Positions 39,984-50,105 of a DNA stretch of 64,000 nt are shown in pieces. Where the stretch lies: assembly GCA_019114205.1 (NCBI GenBank), contig DXFY01000067.1, positions 1 through 64,000 on the forward strand, read 5' to 3'. The position numbers were made by a program, and so were the translations under genes. Under the pieces are notes generated by a model that was not told the origin of the DNA, made no database searches, and saw nothing but the letters and a program-made list of their open reading frames with translations. This stretch comes from Candidatus Tidjanibacter gallistercoris. Lineage in GTDB: Bacteria; Bacteroidota; Bacteroidia; Bacteroidales; Rikenellaceae. Every line of letters starts with the position of its first letter. The stretch's first letter is position 1.

Positions 39984-40018
39984 GTTTCCCAATGCTCCAT
40001 CCGTTGCAGACACCGCGC

Positions 40019-40453
40019 TTAAACCGGCTCGACCTGCGTCACCTCGATACCGATGCGCCGCAACAACTGTACCCCCTCGTCGCTGTGGTAATCGTCGCAG
40101 TACACCACACGCCGGATACCCGCCTGTATAATCAGCTTCGCGCATTCGATGCACGGGGCGGCTGTAATATAGAGCGTGGCGCCGTCGCCGTTGTTCGCGC
40201 TTTTGGCCAGCTTCGTGATGGCGTTCGCCTCGGCATGCAGCACATAAGGTTTGGTCTTGCCCGTCACTTCATCCTCGCAAACGTTTTCGAATCCGGACGG
40301 CGTACCGTTATAACCGTCCGAGATAATCATCTTGTCTTTGACAATCAACGCGCCGACCTGACGCCGCACGCAATAGGAATTTTCCGCCCATATCTTCGCC
40401 ATGCGGATGTACCGCATGTCCAACTGCCGCTGTTTCTCCTCGTGGTAACCCAT
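40019..40453 (-). CDS. dCMP deaminase (ComEB-like)
   Basis: HAEANAI and PCxxC (PCIECAKLI) zinc-binding deaminase motifs. Confidence 0.9.
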   Translation of the reverse strand: MGYHEEKQRQLDMRYIRMAKIWAENSYCVRRQVGALIVKDKMIISDGYNGTPSGFENVCEDEVTGKTKPYVLHAEANAITKLAKSANNGDGATLYITAAPCIECAKLIIQAGIRRVVYCDDYHSDEGVQLLRRIGIEVTQVEPV

Positions 40454-40475
40454 CGCCTTTCTTTCTCCAATCCCT

Positions 40476-41186
40476 CTAAAACAACTTCTTCTTTCCCGCC
40501 GTTACGACGAAATCCTTCAAATAGGCCGGTTCGAAATAAGCGATATCCTCCGTCCGTCCCGCGTCCAGCTGCGCTTGGGCGAGCCGGCAAAGCCCCCTGG
40601 CCGAAGGCCGGATGTCGATAAGCCGTACACCTGCATTCGGGAGCACTCCGACCGTCTTGGCCGCGCCGTTCCCGAAAACGAAAAACTCCCCGTCGGGACG
40701 GATGAAGCCGCCGAAACTCTCCGGCGTCACCACCTCGGCGGCAACCTGCGAACGGCGCTCCAGCGAAGTGTCGAAAACTTCGGCATAGACCTCCATGCGG
40801 CGGGCATCTATCATAGGGCACAGCAGGGCCGTCGTCCAGTCCGCGGCACGGAACACGCCCGCCCGATAGTCGTCCTGCGCGATGGCCGCCATCGCCGCAA
40901 GCGAATCCACCGCCAGCAGCGGAACGTCCAGCGCATAACAGAGCCCCTTGGCGAACGAGGTGCCTATCCGCAATCCGGTGTAGGAACCGGGGCCGCGCCC
41001 GACAGCCACCGCATCCAGGTCTTTCGGCCCCGTGCCCGACTCCCGGAACAGTTCTTCGGTGAAAACGGCGACTTTCCGCGCATGGTCGCGCCCGGCCTCC
41101 TCGCGCACGGACACGGGCCGGCCGTCGGCCGAAAGCGCGACGGAACAGACATCCGTTCCGGTCTCTATGCAAAGTATCAGGGACAT
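40476..41186 (-). CDS. tsaB: tRNA N6-threonylcarbamoyladenosine biosynthesis protein TsaB
   Basis: MSLILCIETGTDVCSVALS; GRGPGSYTGLRIGTSFAKGL. Confidence 0.92.
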   Translation of the reverse strand: MSLILCIETGTDVCSVALSADGRPVSVREEAGRDHARKVAVFTEELFRESGTGPKDLDAVAVGRGPGSYTGLRIGTSFAKGLCYALDVPLLAVDSLAAMAAIAQDDYRAGVFRAADWTTALLCPMIDARRMEVYAEVFDTSLERRSQVAAEVVTPESFGGFIRPDGEFFVFGNGAAKTVGVLPNAGVRLIDIRPSARGLCRLAQAQLDAGRTEDIAYFEPAYLKDFVVTAGKKKLF

Positions 41187-41265
41187 TCCTTTCTCGTATG
41201 AAACTGACTGTAGGTTCGGCCGCCGGGACTGTACGGCCGCACCGAACATGCCGCCGGAACAGCCG

Positions 41266-41724
41266 TCACCGCTTCATGGCGCGGTCCATCTCCCGACGGG
41301 CATCCTTTTCCTTAATATAATCGCGTTTGTCGTACCGTTTGCGTCCGCGCGCCAGACCGATAACCGCCTTGGCGAGCCCACGCTCGTTCAGGAAAATGCG
41401 GAGCCCCACGACGGTAACCGACTTGTCCTGCGCGGCCCGCTCCAGCTTGTCGAGCTCGTGCCGGTTGAGCAGCAGCTTCCGGTCGCGCTTGGGCTGATGG
41501 TTGTTGTAGGTGCCCCAGTGGTATTCGGAAATGTTCAGCCCCCGGATGTAGAGTTCGTGGCGGTCGAAATAGCAGTAACAGTCCACCATCGACGCCTTTC
41601 CGAGCCGCAGGGATTTGATTTCCGTACCGGTCAGCACGATGCCCGCGACATACTCTTCGAGTATCTCGTAATCGAACGCGGCACGCTTGTTCCTTATATT
41701 GATTTTCTTGTTGTACTCCGCCAT
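41266..41724 (-). CDS. smpB: SsrA-binding protein SmpB
   Basis: [53 protein letters not shown]. Confidence 0.96.
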   Translation of the reverse strand: MAEYNKKINIRNKRAAFDYEILEEYVAGIVLTGTEIKSLRLGKASMVDCYCYFDRHELYIRGLNISEYHWGTYNNHQPKRDRKLLLNRHELDKLERAAQDKSVTVVGLRIFLNERGLAKAVIGLARGRKRYDKRDYIKEKDARREMDRAMKR

Positions 41725-42078
41725 ACCTTATCGTGCAAAGGTACATATTCCGCAGCGATAAACAAAAACCGTGCGCACGGGCAGCGAAGGGTATGCTCCG
41801 AAATGAGCCGCATCCGATGACCGGACGAACGCCGGCCTTCCGAGTGCAAAGATTCGGCCGGGCCGCCCCGGTACCGCAGACAGCTCCCTGAAACAGACCG
41901 CAGCCCTTCCCGCCGCACGGGAGGAACGATGCGGGCGGTACACAGGCCCGACCGGGCGAACGACCGCCGAATGGCTCCTTCCCGGCCCTGCCGCCGCACC
42001 GGAAGCCGGAAACGGGCGGAACGCCTACACACCGCCGGGAACCCCTGCCGCCGAAAACGGCGATACGGAAAACAGACA

Positions 42079-42100
42079 GGGAAAGGGAAAGGGAAAGGAA
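42079..42100. repeat. Short (GGGAAA)n hexanucleotide repeat, about 3.7 copies
   Basis: GGGAAAGGGAAAGGGAAAGGAA read directly. Confidence 0.7.
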
Positions 42101-42131
42101 CAGCCGGAGCGTGCCGGCCCCCCGCACGCGG

Positions 42132-44099
42132 TCAGAGAATCAGCCGCGATATTTTCTTCGCAATTCGGGTGCGTACCTCGTTGAGGGCGGCGATGTTCTC
42201 CATGATGGACATCTGCTCCTCCTCGGAAAGGTGCTCGTCGGCGAGCTGCTCCTTGAGTCCGGCGATGATGGCCTCGATGGTCTTCGACTTGTACAGCGTA
42301 ACCACGCGCGGAATCAGCTCCGACAGGCGTTCCTCCTCGCTGTCGAGGTAGATGTCGTGCCGCTTCCACAGTTCGCTCATCACGTAATTGGTATCCGAAG
42401 TGAGGATATCGACCGCCGCATTGCACACCAGCGGGTCGGGATGGTTCGTGAAAAAGTGCTCCGGCACCTTGACGCCCTCGCCCAGTTCGGCATAGTGCTG
42501 TTCGTAACACTCGTAAATCGCCCGGTACTGCGGATTCCGAATGGATACGTCGTCGCGCAGGTCGCTGAAGATGGTTTCCGCCACATTGAATTTCACGAGG
42601 TTTCGCCCCTCCCTGTGCTCGAAATAGAGGTGGCCGTATTTCATCAGGTATCCCACGATTTCCTTTTCCAGTTCGTCCATGCTGCTACCCGCAACGACTC
42701 CTTTCAGCGAGACCAGCCGCCCGGCCGCCCGCTCTTCGCTGCGCCGGCGGGCCTGCATGCTGCGCATGAAGTCCCCCGTCCGGCGGTCGTACTGCACCGA
42801 ATGGCGCTTGCGGGCCACCTCGGCGACGAGCACCTGCTCGTCCACATCCATGCTTTTCGCACAGTCCTTGATGAAGACCGACCGGATGATGGGGTCGGGT
42901 ATCTCGGAAATGGACTGCACGATATCGGTCACGAGCCCGGCCTTCTTCAGCGGGTCGCCCCCCGCGTCGGCCAGCAGCAGGCGCGTCTTGAACCGGATGA
43001 AATCCTCCTCGTGCTCCTCGATGTAGGCCCGCACCTGGGCAGCCGAATGCGCACGCCCGAACGAATCGGGGTCTTCGCCGTCGGGCAGCAGCACCACCCG
43101 CACGTTCAGCCCCTCGCGCAGTATCATGTCGATGCCGCGCAGCGACGCCTTGATGCCCGCCGAATCGCCGTCGTAAATGACGGTGATGTTTTTCGTGAAC
43201 CGGGCGATGAGCTTTATCTGGTCCACCGTCAGGGAGGTTCCCGACGAAGCCACGACATTCTCCACTCCCGTCTGGTGCATCCGCATCACATCGGTATATC
43301 CCTCGACGAGAATGCAGTAATTTTCGCGCACGATGGCGTTCTTCGCATGATAGATACCGTACAGGCTGTGGCTCTTGCTGTAAATGATGCTTTCGGGCGA
43401 ATTGAGGTACTTCGCCGTCCGCTCGCCCGTCTTCAGCACGCGCCCACCGAAGGCGATGACACGGCCGCTGATGGAATAGACGGGAAAGATGACGCGCCCG
43501 GTGAAACGGTCGTAATACCCGCCCGTCTCGCGTTTGATGGTCAGCCCCGTTTCGGTGAGGAACCGCTCCTTGTAACCGGCGCCGAGCGCCGCCGCGGTCA
43601 TCGCATCCCCCTTGGCGGGACAGTATCCCAACGCGAACTTGCGTATCGTAGCGTCCGTGAATCCGCGTTCGCGGAAATAGCCCATACCGACGCTCAGCCC
43701 CTCGTCCGTATCGTGCAGCATGCGCTGGAAATAGTCGGCCGCCCAACTACTGACCACCATCATGCTCTCGCGGTCGTCGTTCCGTTTGGCTTCCTCCGGA
43801 GTGAGCTCCTTTTCCTGCACCTCGATGCCGTACTTCTTGGCCACGTACTTGAGCGCCTCGACATAGGTCATCTTTTCGTGCTCCATGACGAACGTCACGG
43901 CATTTCCGCCCTTTCCGCAGCCGAAGCACTTGAACAGTCCCTTGGCCGGGGAGACGACGAACGAAGGCGTACGCTCGCTGTGGAACGGACAGCATGCCTG
44001 ATAGTTCGCCCCCTTTCTTTTCAGCGTGACGAAATCGCTTACCACCTCCACGATGTTGGCGGCGGCATAGATGCGGTCCACGGTATCCTTGTCTATCAT
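42132..44099 (-). CDS. dnaG: DNA primase
   Basis: CHC2 zinc finger (CCPFHSERTPSFVVSPAKGLFKCFGCGKGG), TOPRIM (ILVEGYTDVM). Confidence 0.97.
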   Translation of the reverse strand: MIDKDTVDRIYAAANIVEVVSDFVTLKRKGANYQACCPFHSERTPSFVVSPAKGLFKCFGCGKGGNAVTFVMEHEKMTYVEALKYVAKKYGIEVQEKELTPEEAKRNDDRESMMVVSSWAADYFQRMLHDTDEGLSVGMGYFRERGFTDATIRKFALGYCPAKGDAMTAAALGAGYKERFLTETGLTIKRETGGYYDRFTGRVIFPVYSISGRVIAFGGRVLKTGERTAKYLNSPESIIYSKSHSLYGIYHAKNAIVRENYCILVEGYTDVMRMHQTGVENVVASSGTSLTVDQIKLIARFTKNITVIYDGDSAGIKASLRGIDMILREGLNVRVVLLPDGEDPDSFGRAHSAAQVRAYIEEHEEDFIRFKTRLLLADAGGDPLKKAGLVTDIVQSISEIPDPIIRSVFIKDCAKSMDVDEQVLVAEVARKRHSVQYDRRTGDFMRSMQARRRSEERAAGRLVSLKGVVAGSSMDELEKEIVGYLMKYGHLYFEHREGRNLVKFNVAETIFSDLRDDVSIRNPQYRAIYECYEQHYAELGEGVKVPEHFFTNHPDPLVCNAAVDILTSDTNYVMSELWKRHDIYLDSEEERLSELIPRVVTLYKSKTIEAIIAGLKEQLADEHLSEEEQMSIMENIAALNEVRTRIAKKISRLIL

Positions 44100-44265
44100 C
44101 GGTCGGTAATCGGAATTGAGGAATTGAAGCCTGCAAATTTACTAATTTTCCGGGGCCCTTCCCAGCACGCAGCCGATTTCGCCCGCATCCCGCCCCGCAC
44201 TTCCGTGACGGCGGCAGACCGGTGAGCGCAACGGCCGCCGGATACGCCGCCCGCAAAAATACGGG

Positions 44266-46110
44266 TCAGAAGGGAAACAGCAGCGGCAGTACGAAAATCA
44301 TGACCGCGCCCATGACGACCTGAAGGGGCAGCCCCACCCGGATATAATCCGCGAACTTGTATGTTCCCGCATTCATCACCAGCGCATTGGGAGGCGTGGA
44401 GAAGGGCGAGGCGAAACACATGCTCGCCGACACGGCCACGGCGAACAGGAAAGGATAGGGACTGACGCCCATCCGCAGTGCGGCATCCATGGCGATGGGT
44501 GCGAAAAGTACCGCGGTCGCGGTGTTGCTGATGAACATGGTCGTCAGCGAAGTGGCGAAATAGACCATGGCGAGCAGTCCCTGCGGCCCGATGTCGCCCA
44601 GGCCGTGCAGCAGAAAACCGGATATGGCGGCCGTGATGCCGGTCTTGTCGAAAGCGATGGACATGGGAATCATGGATGCAATCAGCACGATGCTGCTCCA
44701 ATTGATGCTCGTGTAGGCCTCTTCCATGTTGCGCAGGCAGCCGGTCAGCACCATCAGCACCGCCGCCGTCAGCACGGCGGCGACACCCGGAACAACATCG
44801 AGTACCATGAGCAGTATCATGCCCGCCATGATAAGCGCCGCCACGGGCGCCTTTTTGTCGAGCGTCACGCGGGCGGCCCGTTTCTCCGGCTGCCCCAGCA
44901 GCACGAATTCGTCGGTATATTCCTCCAGCCCGGTCAGGTTGTCCCACGTTCCCTGTATCAGCAGCGAATCGCCGGCATGCATCCTCACGTCGCGCATGTC
45001 GCCCAGGTCGTATTCCCCGTGTCTCTTGATACCGAGCACATTCACGTTATACAGTTCCCTGAAACGGCTGTCCGCCACCGTATGGTTTATCAACTGGGAA
45101 TTCGGCATGATGAAGGCTTCGGCGAATCCGAGTTCGGCAGTTTCACCGGACATTTTGGGACTCCCCTCGGTCACCCTGAGGCCCTGTTCCGCCACGAGGC
45201 GGTTCGCATTGGCCTCGCTGCCGTGCAGGTACAGCACGTCGTCCGCCTGTATCACGCTGTCGGGCCCGGCCACCTCCTCGGTGGTCGTCCGGCGAAACCG
45301 GTTCTGCGAAGTATGGATGATGCGCCCGACGCTCACTTCGTAAAGCGACCCGATGCGCAGCTCCTTCAACGAACGGCCTACCATAGGCGATGCGGCGGGC
45401 ACCTCTGCCTGGAAGCTCCGATGCCTGAGGTCGTACTCGGCCACGAGTTCGGCGAGCGTCTTGGGTTTCTTTTGCTTCTTCCGGCTTCCGTCGCCCCTGC
45501 GGACGAGCAGCCGGCTCAGGAAGTAGAGTATACCTACTCCGACGGCCACCACCACGGCCCCGACCGGAGCGAAAGAGAAGAAACCGAGCGGTTCCATACC
45601 CGCATCGACGAGGGCCTCCTGTATGACGAGGTTGGGCGGAGTGCTTATCAGCGTGAAGAGCCCCATGCTGCTGGCGAACGCCATAGGCATCAGGTAACGG
45701 CGCGAACTGATACCCGACGAGGCGGCCATGCTCATTACGATGGGCATCATCACCGCCACCGTTCCCGTATTGCTCACGAAAGCGCCTATGAGTGCCGTCA
45801 CGAGCATCACGAGAACGAAAAGGACGTTCTCGTTCTTCCCTCCGATACGCAGGATGCGGCTGCTTATCATTTTGGCGAGCCCCGTTCGGAAGATGCCGGC
45901 ACCCACGACGAACAGGCCGACCATCATGACCACCACCGAACTGGAAAAACCGGAAAGCGCCTCGTCGGGCGTAAGGATACCGAAGACGAGCAAGGCGAGC
46001 AGGGCGCAGAGCGCGACGATATCCGACCTGACCTTACCGCTCATGAAAAAGAAACACGATACGATAAGTATGGCCAGGGTCATTACAGAGGGGGATAGTA
46101 AGGACGCCAT
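44266..46110 (-). CDS. SLC13-family (Na+/sulfate or dicarboxylate) permease with two TrkA-C-like domains
   Basis: Duplicated SNTGTVAVMMPIVMSMA / SNTATAVLFAPIAMDAA motifs; central RCK_C-like segments; start at 46110 chosen over the upstream-extended ORF. Confidence 0.85.
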   Translation of the reverse strand: MASLLSPSVMTLAILIVSCFFFMSGKVRSDIVALCALLALLVFGILTPDEALSGFSSSVVVMMVGLFVVGAGIFRTGLAKMISSRILRIGGKNENVLFVLVMLVTALIGAFVSNTGTVAVMMPIVMSMAASSGISSRRYLMPMAFASSMGLFTLISTPPNLVIQEALVDAGMEPLGFFSFAPVGAVVVAVGVGILYFLSRLLVRRGDGSRKKQKKPKTLAELVAEYDLRHRSFQAEVPAASPMVGRSLKELRIGSLYEVSVGRIIHTSQNRFRRTTTEEVAGPDSVIQADDVLYLHGSEANANRLVAEQGLRVTEGSPKMSGETAELGFAEAFIMPNSQLINHTVADSRFRELYNVNVLGIKRHGEYDLGDMRDVRMHAGDSLLIQGTWDNLTGLEEYTDEFVLLGQPEKRAARVTLDKKAPVAALIMAGMILLMVLDVVPGVAAVLTAAVLMVLTGCLRNMEEAYTSINWSSIVLIASMIPMSIAFDKTGITAAISGFLLHGLGDIGPQGLLAMVYFATSLTTMFISNTATAVLFAPIAMDAALRMGVSPYPFLFAVAVSASMCFASPFSTPPNALVMNAGTYKFADYIRVGLPLQVVMGAVMIFVLPLLFPF

Positions 46111-46308
46111 AAACCGTTCACCGTAAGGATTGATTGGCAAGATACGCATTAACCGCGAATAATACAACCGGCCGCAGTCTGCCGGGGCACCGCTACGCCT
46201 CCGCTCCGCATTTCCCGTCCCCCGCCCGGTCGATTGGCCCCCTTTTTGAAGAAAACGCATGCGAACGGCCCCGGATGCGGGGCATACGGCTAAAATACAA
46301 TCGGAATC

Positions 46309-46785
46309 ATGAAAGAAGAATACAGGAAAGCGCGCAAGGAATTTGCAGAGGCTGCTTCCGGACTGGAAAAGGAAGCGCGTACGAACGCCCGCGAAGCGTA
46401 CGAACGCATCAAGGAATGCGCCGACGAGCGCATGCAGGCAATCAAGGAAGGGCTTCGCGAGCAGGTGCGCGAAGAGAAGGAAACGGGAGACGCATCCGCC
46501 CGAAGCAACATCCGGGCGGCACGCGAAGCGGCGCGTAAGGCGCGCGACCGCGTCAATATGGAAGTCATCACAGCCCGTGCCGACCTCGAAGGCGACCGTG
46601 CAGACCTCAGGGCGGACGTGGCCGATGTGAAACGCAGCATCCGCGAAGCGGCGAAGGAGGAGCGGCCCGTGGGCACCTATGACGTCTCCGGCGAGGCTCG
46701 GCACACCGAAGAGGCGATAGCCTCCGATACGGCGGCCTCGCTGGACAGAATCTGCCGTACCGGTCGGGAAACGACCGACAGATAA
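46309..46785 (+). CDS. Highly charged Ala/Arg/Glu-rich helical protein, unknown function
   Basis: 158 aa, continuous helix-forming composition, own start after an intergenic gap. Confidence 0.6.
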   Translation: MKEEYRKARKEFAEAASGLEKEARTNAREAYERIKECADERMQAIKEGLREQVREEKETGDASARSNIRAAREAARKARDRVNMEVITARADLEGDRADLRADVADVKRSIREAAKEERPVGTYDVSGEARHTEEAIASDTAASLDRICRTGRETTDR

Positions 46786-46989
46786 CGGGACAGGCACGCC
46801 GCACCACCGCCTTCCGCTGTCCCGCACGGCTGGCCGGCAGAAGGGAACGGTACCGGAACCACGGACTGCAACGCAAAAAACGCAGGCGAACTTCCCAGCT
46901 TGCCTGCGCACCATTTTAAAATCCTACCTAAAACTTAAACTCCCGTCCGCCGCTGCGGGCGGGTATATCGCTGCAGCACGATGTCCGCG

Positions 46990-47763
46990 TCACACGATGG
47001 AGAATCCTCCGTCCACGATGATGTGCTGTCCCGTCACATAGCTCGAAGCCTGCGAGGAGAAATAGATTATCGTTCCGTTCAGCTCGCCCTTCGCACCGGG
47101 TCGCGACGCAGGCGTCAACGTATTGTACATCTGCATGAACGCCTCGTGTTTGAAGAGCGTGTCCGCCGTCATTTCGCTCTCGAACAACCCCGGCCCTATG
47201 GAATTGACCGTAATGTTGTCCGCCGCATAGGAGGCCGCCATGCCTACGGTAAGTCCCCGCACGGCCGCCTTGGAGGCGTTGTACGCATGCCGCCACAACT
47301 CCGGCACCTTGTCGGCGAGCGAAGCATTGACCGATGCGATGTTCACTATCTTGCCGTACTTCCGTTCGCGCATGTGGGGCACGACGTATTTGCTCATCAG
47401 GAACATCCCCTTGACATTGATATCCATCGACCGGTTCCACTCCTCGACGGAAAGCGTTTCCACGCCTCCCGGTACGGCCACTCCTGCATCGTTGAGCAGA
47501 ATATCCACCCTGCCGAAAAACGACACGATATCTTTTACGGCCGACCGTACGTCTTCTTCCCGCGAAACGTCGCAGGCAACCGGCAGCGCCCTCACGCCCT
47601 CCCTGCGGAGTTCCTCCGCGAGGTTTTCGAGCCGCTCCTTCCGCCTGGCCACCAACGCCACATCGGCGCCGTAGGCCGCATAGGCACGCGCGGCATCCGC
47701 ACCCAGTCCGCTCGAGGCTCCGGTAACTACCGCTACCTGCCCCTTCAATCCGAACAAATCCAT
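46990..47763 (-). CDS. SDR-family NAD(P)-dependent oxidoreductase
   Basis: VTGASSGLGADAARAYAAYGADVAL, NDAGVAVPG, YNASKAAV. Confidence 0.92.
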   Translation of the reverse strand: MDLFGLKGQVAVVTGASSGLGADAARAYAAYGADVALVARRKERLENLAEELRREGVRALPVACDVSREEDVRSAVKDIVSFFGRVDILLNDAGVAVPGGVETLSVEEWNRSMDINVKGMFLMSKYVVPHMRERKYGKIVNIASVNASLADKVPELWRHAYNASKAAVRGLTVGMAASYAADNITVNSIGPGLFESEMTADTLFKHEAFMQMYNTLTPASRPGAKGELNGTIIYFSSQASSYVTGQHIIVDGGFSIV

Positions 47764-48072
47764 AATCCCTCCGTTTTGATAAAACCCGTACAGCGACGCG
47801 ACGCGCCGGCTGCACCGGAAAAAGAGGACAATTTCTTTGCCAAATTCGGAAAACCTGCAAGACGGTGTCCGACGCGGTCGGACGAATATCTTTCCTGTCC
47901 TGCAAAGAACCTGCGGGGAACCATCTCCCCTGTGTTTCGTGCGGGCACGGTTTCATGCCGCACCCGCACTACCCACTTCTAACCTAACTTACTATCCTAA
48001 CTATTGCGTTCCCGAACTTCACAGTGCGGGTGAAACACTTCTGTTACACGAATAACTGTTATTTCGATAACA

Positions 48073-48101
48073 CAAAAGTATCGCTTATTTTTTAATTCCA
48101 A
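48073..48101 (-). promoter_or_regulatory. Possible minus-strand promoter about 300 bp upstream of the SDR gene
   Basis: TACTTTTG -7 box (CAAAAGTA on +) at 48073-48080, weak TTGG at 48098-48101; TGTTAT-TTCG-ATAACA hairpin just downstream. Confidence 0.35.
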
Positions 48102-48759
48102 TAACAAATCATAATTTTTTTGCTCTCTCCCCCGAAAAAAAAGAAGAAAACCCTTTCCAAGGCGGTCGAACAGGAAACGCCGACGCCATGTATTCGATGC
48201 GCGGCAGCCGCCCCGCAAAGGATTCTGGAGATACCGAACGGGCGGTGCCGCACAGCGAATATCCGCACAACCCGACATGCCTGCTGTCCGCATCCCGCAA
48301 CCGAGCATTCCACCGCCCTGCCCGCACTTCGCGACCGGATGCCTTATTGCTTATCCGCCGATGCGAAGCGAACGCACAGTTTCCTCCGCCTTCCCGGAAC
48401 GGACAGAAGGACAGCCTCCGACTCCGTATCGCGTCCAACCCGCTTCCGCATTCCATAAAAGCGTACATCCTATAAAATGAGGGCGCCGATACAATGAATT
48501 TTCCGAAGCACCGCAACTGCATGCACCGCCAGCCATAGCCCCGCGCACATCCGCAGCGGCTGGTACAGCACGTCCGACGGCTGGCCGCGTCCCCCAGCCT
48601 TCCGACACCGCAATACCTTCCAACCGACACACCGTCAAAGGAAATGCTGCGGGTCGTTTTTTCTACTGCAAGCTCCGCCCGACACCGCTCCGGTCCCATA
48701 TTTCGGTCTCTGCAAAATTCCCCGATTCCATGCACCGCGGCACGATTCTTGAAAAAAAT

Positions 48760-48780
48760 ATACTATGCAATACATAGTAT
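48760..48780. promoter_or_regulatory. Perfect inverted repeat, candidate PadR-type operator
   Basis: ATACTATG-CAATA-CATAGTAT immediately upstream of the TATATTTG -7 box. Confidence 0.6.
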
Positions 48781-48793
48781 TAAAAAATATTCG

Positions 48794-48801
48794 TATATTT
48801 G
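48794..48801 (+). promoter_or_regulatory. -7 box of the pspC/padR operon promoter
   Basis: TATATTTG, 32 bp upstream of the ATG; -33 region coincides with the inverted repeat. Confidence 0.6.
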
Positions 48802-48832
48802 CGATACAAGACAACATCAAACCGCATGAACC

Positions 48833-49306
48833 ATGAAAAAAACGCTTAATGTCAATATAGGCTCCATCGCCTTCGTCATTGACGAGGATGCCTATTATAT
48901 ACTGCGGAAATACCTCGACGATGTGGGAGACCGTTTCGAACCGGTGGAAGCGGCTGAAACGCTCAACGACCTGGAAATGCGCATCGCCGACATTTTCAGC
49001 GAACAGCTCGCCTCGCCGCGACAGGTGGTGAACGCCGACCTCGTGCGGCGGGCCATCGCCATTCTGGGCCGTGCCGACGAATTCGGCGAGCCGCGCAGCG
49101 ACCGTACCCGCGGCCAGGCCGACATCCGAAGGCTGCGCCGTTCGCGCAGCAACCGGGTCATCGGCGGCGTATGCGGCGGTCTGGCCTCCTACTTCGGAAT
49201 CGACGTCGCCGTCGTGCGCATCCTGATGTTCCTGCTGATATTCTTCGGCGGCATCAGCTTGTGGGTGTACATCATTCTGTGGATAGTGATTCCGTCCGAA
49301 CCGTGA
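48833..49306 (+). CDS. PspC domain-containing protein
   Basis: SRSNRVIGGVCGGLASYFGIDVAVVRILMFLLIFFGGISLWVYIILWIVIPSEP. Confidence 0.92.
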   Translation: MKKTLNVNIGSIAFVIDEDAYYILRKYLDDVGDRFEPVEAAETLNDLEMRIADIFSEQLASPRQVVNADLVRRAIAILGRADEFGEPRSDRTRGQADIRRLRRSRSNRVIGGVCGGLASYFGIDVAVVRILMFLLIFFGGISLWVYIILWIVIPSEP

Positions 49307-49499
49307 ACCGGATACGCCGTCCGGGTACCGATGCCCCCGGAAACGGCCTCACGCCCCGGCGATACATACGCATCATACGAACCGGCACTTGCGGCCCGCG
49401 GCCGTAACGGTCGCAGCCGTCCGGCGCCCGCCCTGCTTTCCCTTCGCAGCGTGCGCCGACAAGAATACCGAAGGGAACTACCGCCAAAAACAAGAAACA

Positions 49500-49739
49500 A
49501 TGGAAATCATCAAAGACGATAGGGAGCCCAAACGGCTCTACCGCAGCCGCCGGCGCATCATCGGCGGCGTATGCCAGGGACTGGCCGACTATTTCAACGT
49601 GGACGTCGTTCTCGTACGTATCATCGCACTGTTCGCCCTGTTCTGCCTCTCGGCAGGATTCTGGGTATACCTCGTACTGTGGATAGCCGTTCCGCTCGAA
49701 CCGGTTTCCGGGAGCGGAGACAATTACCGAAGGAAATGA
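49500..49739 (+). CDS. Short PspC domain protein
   Basis: RRIIGGVCQGLADYFNVDVVLVRIIALFALFCLSAGFWVYLVLWIAVPLEP. Confidence 0.9.
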   Translation: MEIIKDDREPKRLYRSRRRIIGGVCQGLADYFNVDVVLVRIIALFALFCLSAGFWVYLVLWIAVPLEPVSGSGDNYRRK

Positions 49740-50077
49740 CCATGGAACCCATCAATGTAGACAACGTAAAGGCGCAGATGCGCAAGGGCATCCTGGAGTA
49801 CTGCATCCTCCTGATACTTTCGCGCGGCGACTCCTACGCCCCGAAAATCATCGCAGAGCTGAAAAACGCACGGATGATTGTCGTGGAAGGTACGCTCTAC
49901 CCCATCCTGACGCGCCAGAAGAACCAAGGGCTCCTCTCCTACCGCTGGGAGGAATCCCCGCAGGGTCCGCCCCGCAAATACTATTCGATAACGGACAAGG
50001 GCCGCGAGGCGCTCGCACAGCTGGATGCCTCGTGGGACGAACTCATCGGACAAATCGAACTGATACGCGGCCGGTAA
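49736..50077 (+). CDS. PadR-family transcriptional regulator
   Basis: MRKGILEYCILLILSRGDSYAPKIIAELKNARMIVVEGTLYPILTRQKNQGLLSYRWEESPQGPPRKYYSITDKG; start overlaps preceding stop. Confidence 0.93.
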   Translation: MTMEPINVDNVKAQMRKGILEYCILLILSRGDSYAPKIIAELKNARMIVVEGTLYPILTRQKNQGLLSYRWEESPQGPPRKYYSITDKGREALAQLDASWDELIGQIELIRGR

Positions 50078-50105
50078 AGGCAGGCCGGAAAAACTTTCCG
50101 CAAAG

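Noticed and set aside
42079-42100. (GGGAAA)n as a phase-variation tract
   Set aside because: Only about 3.7 copies and located between smpB and dnaG downstream of dnaG, with no reading frame or promoter spacing it would alter.
42111-44225. 704-aa plus-strand ORF
   Set aside because: Antisense shadow of dnaG.
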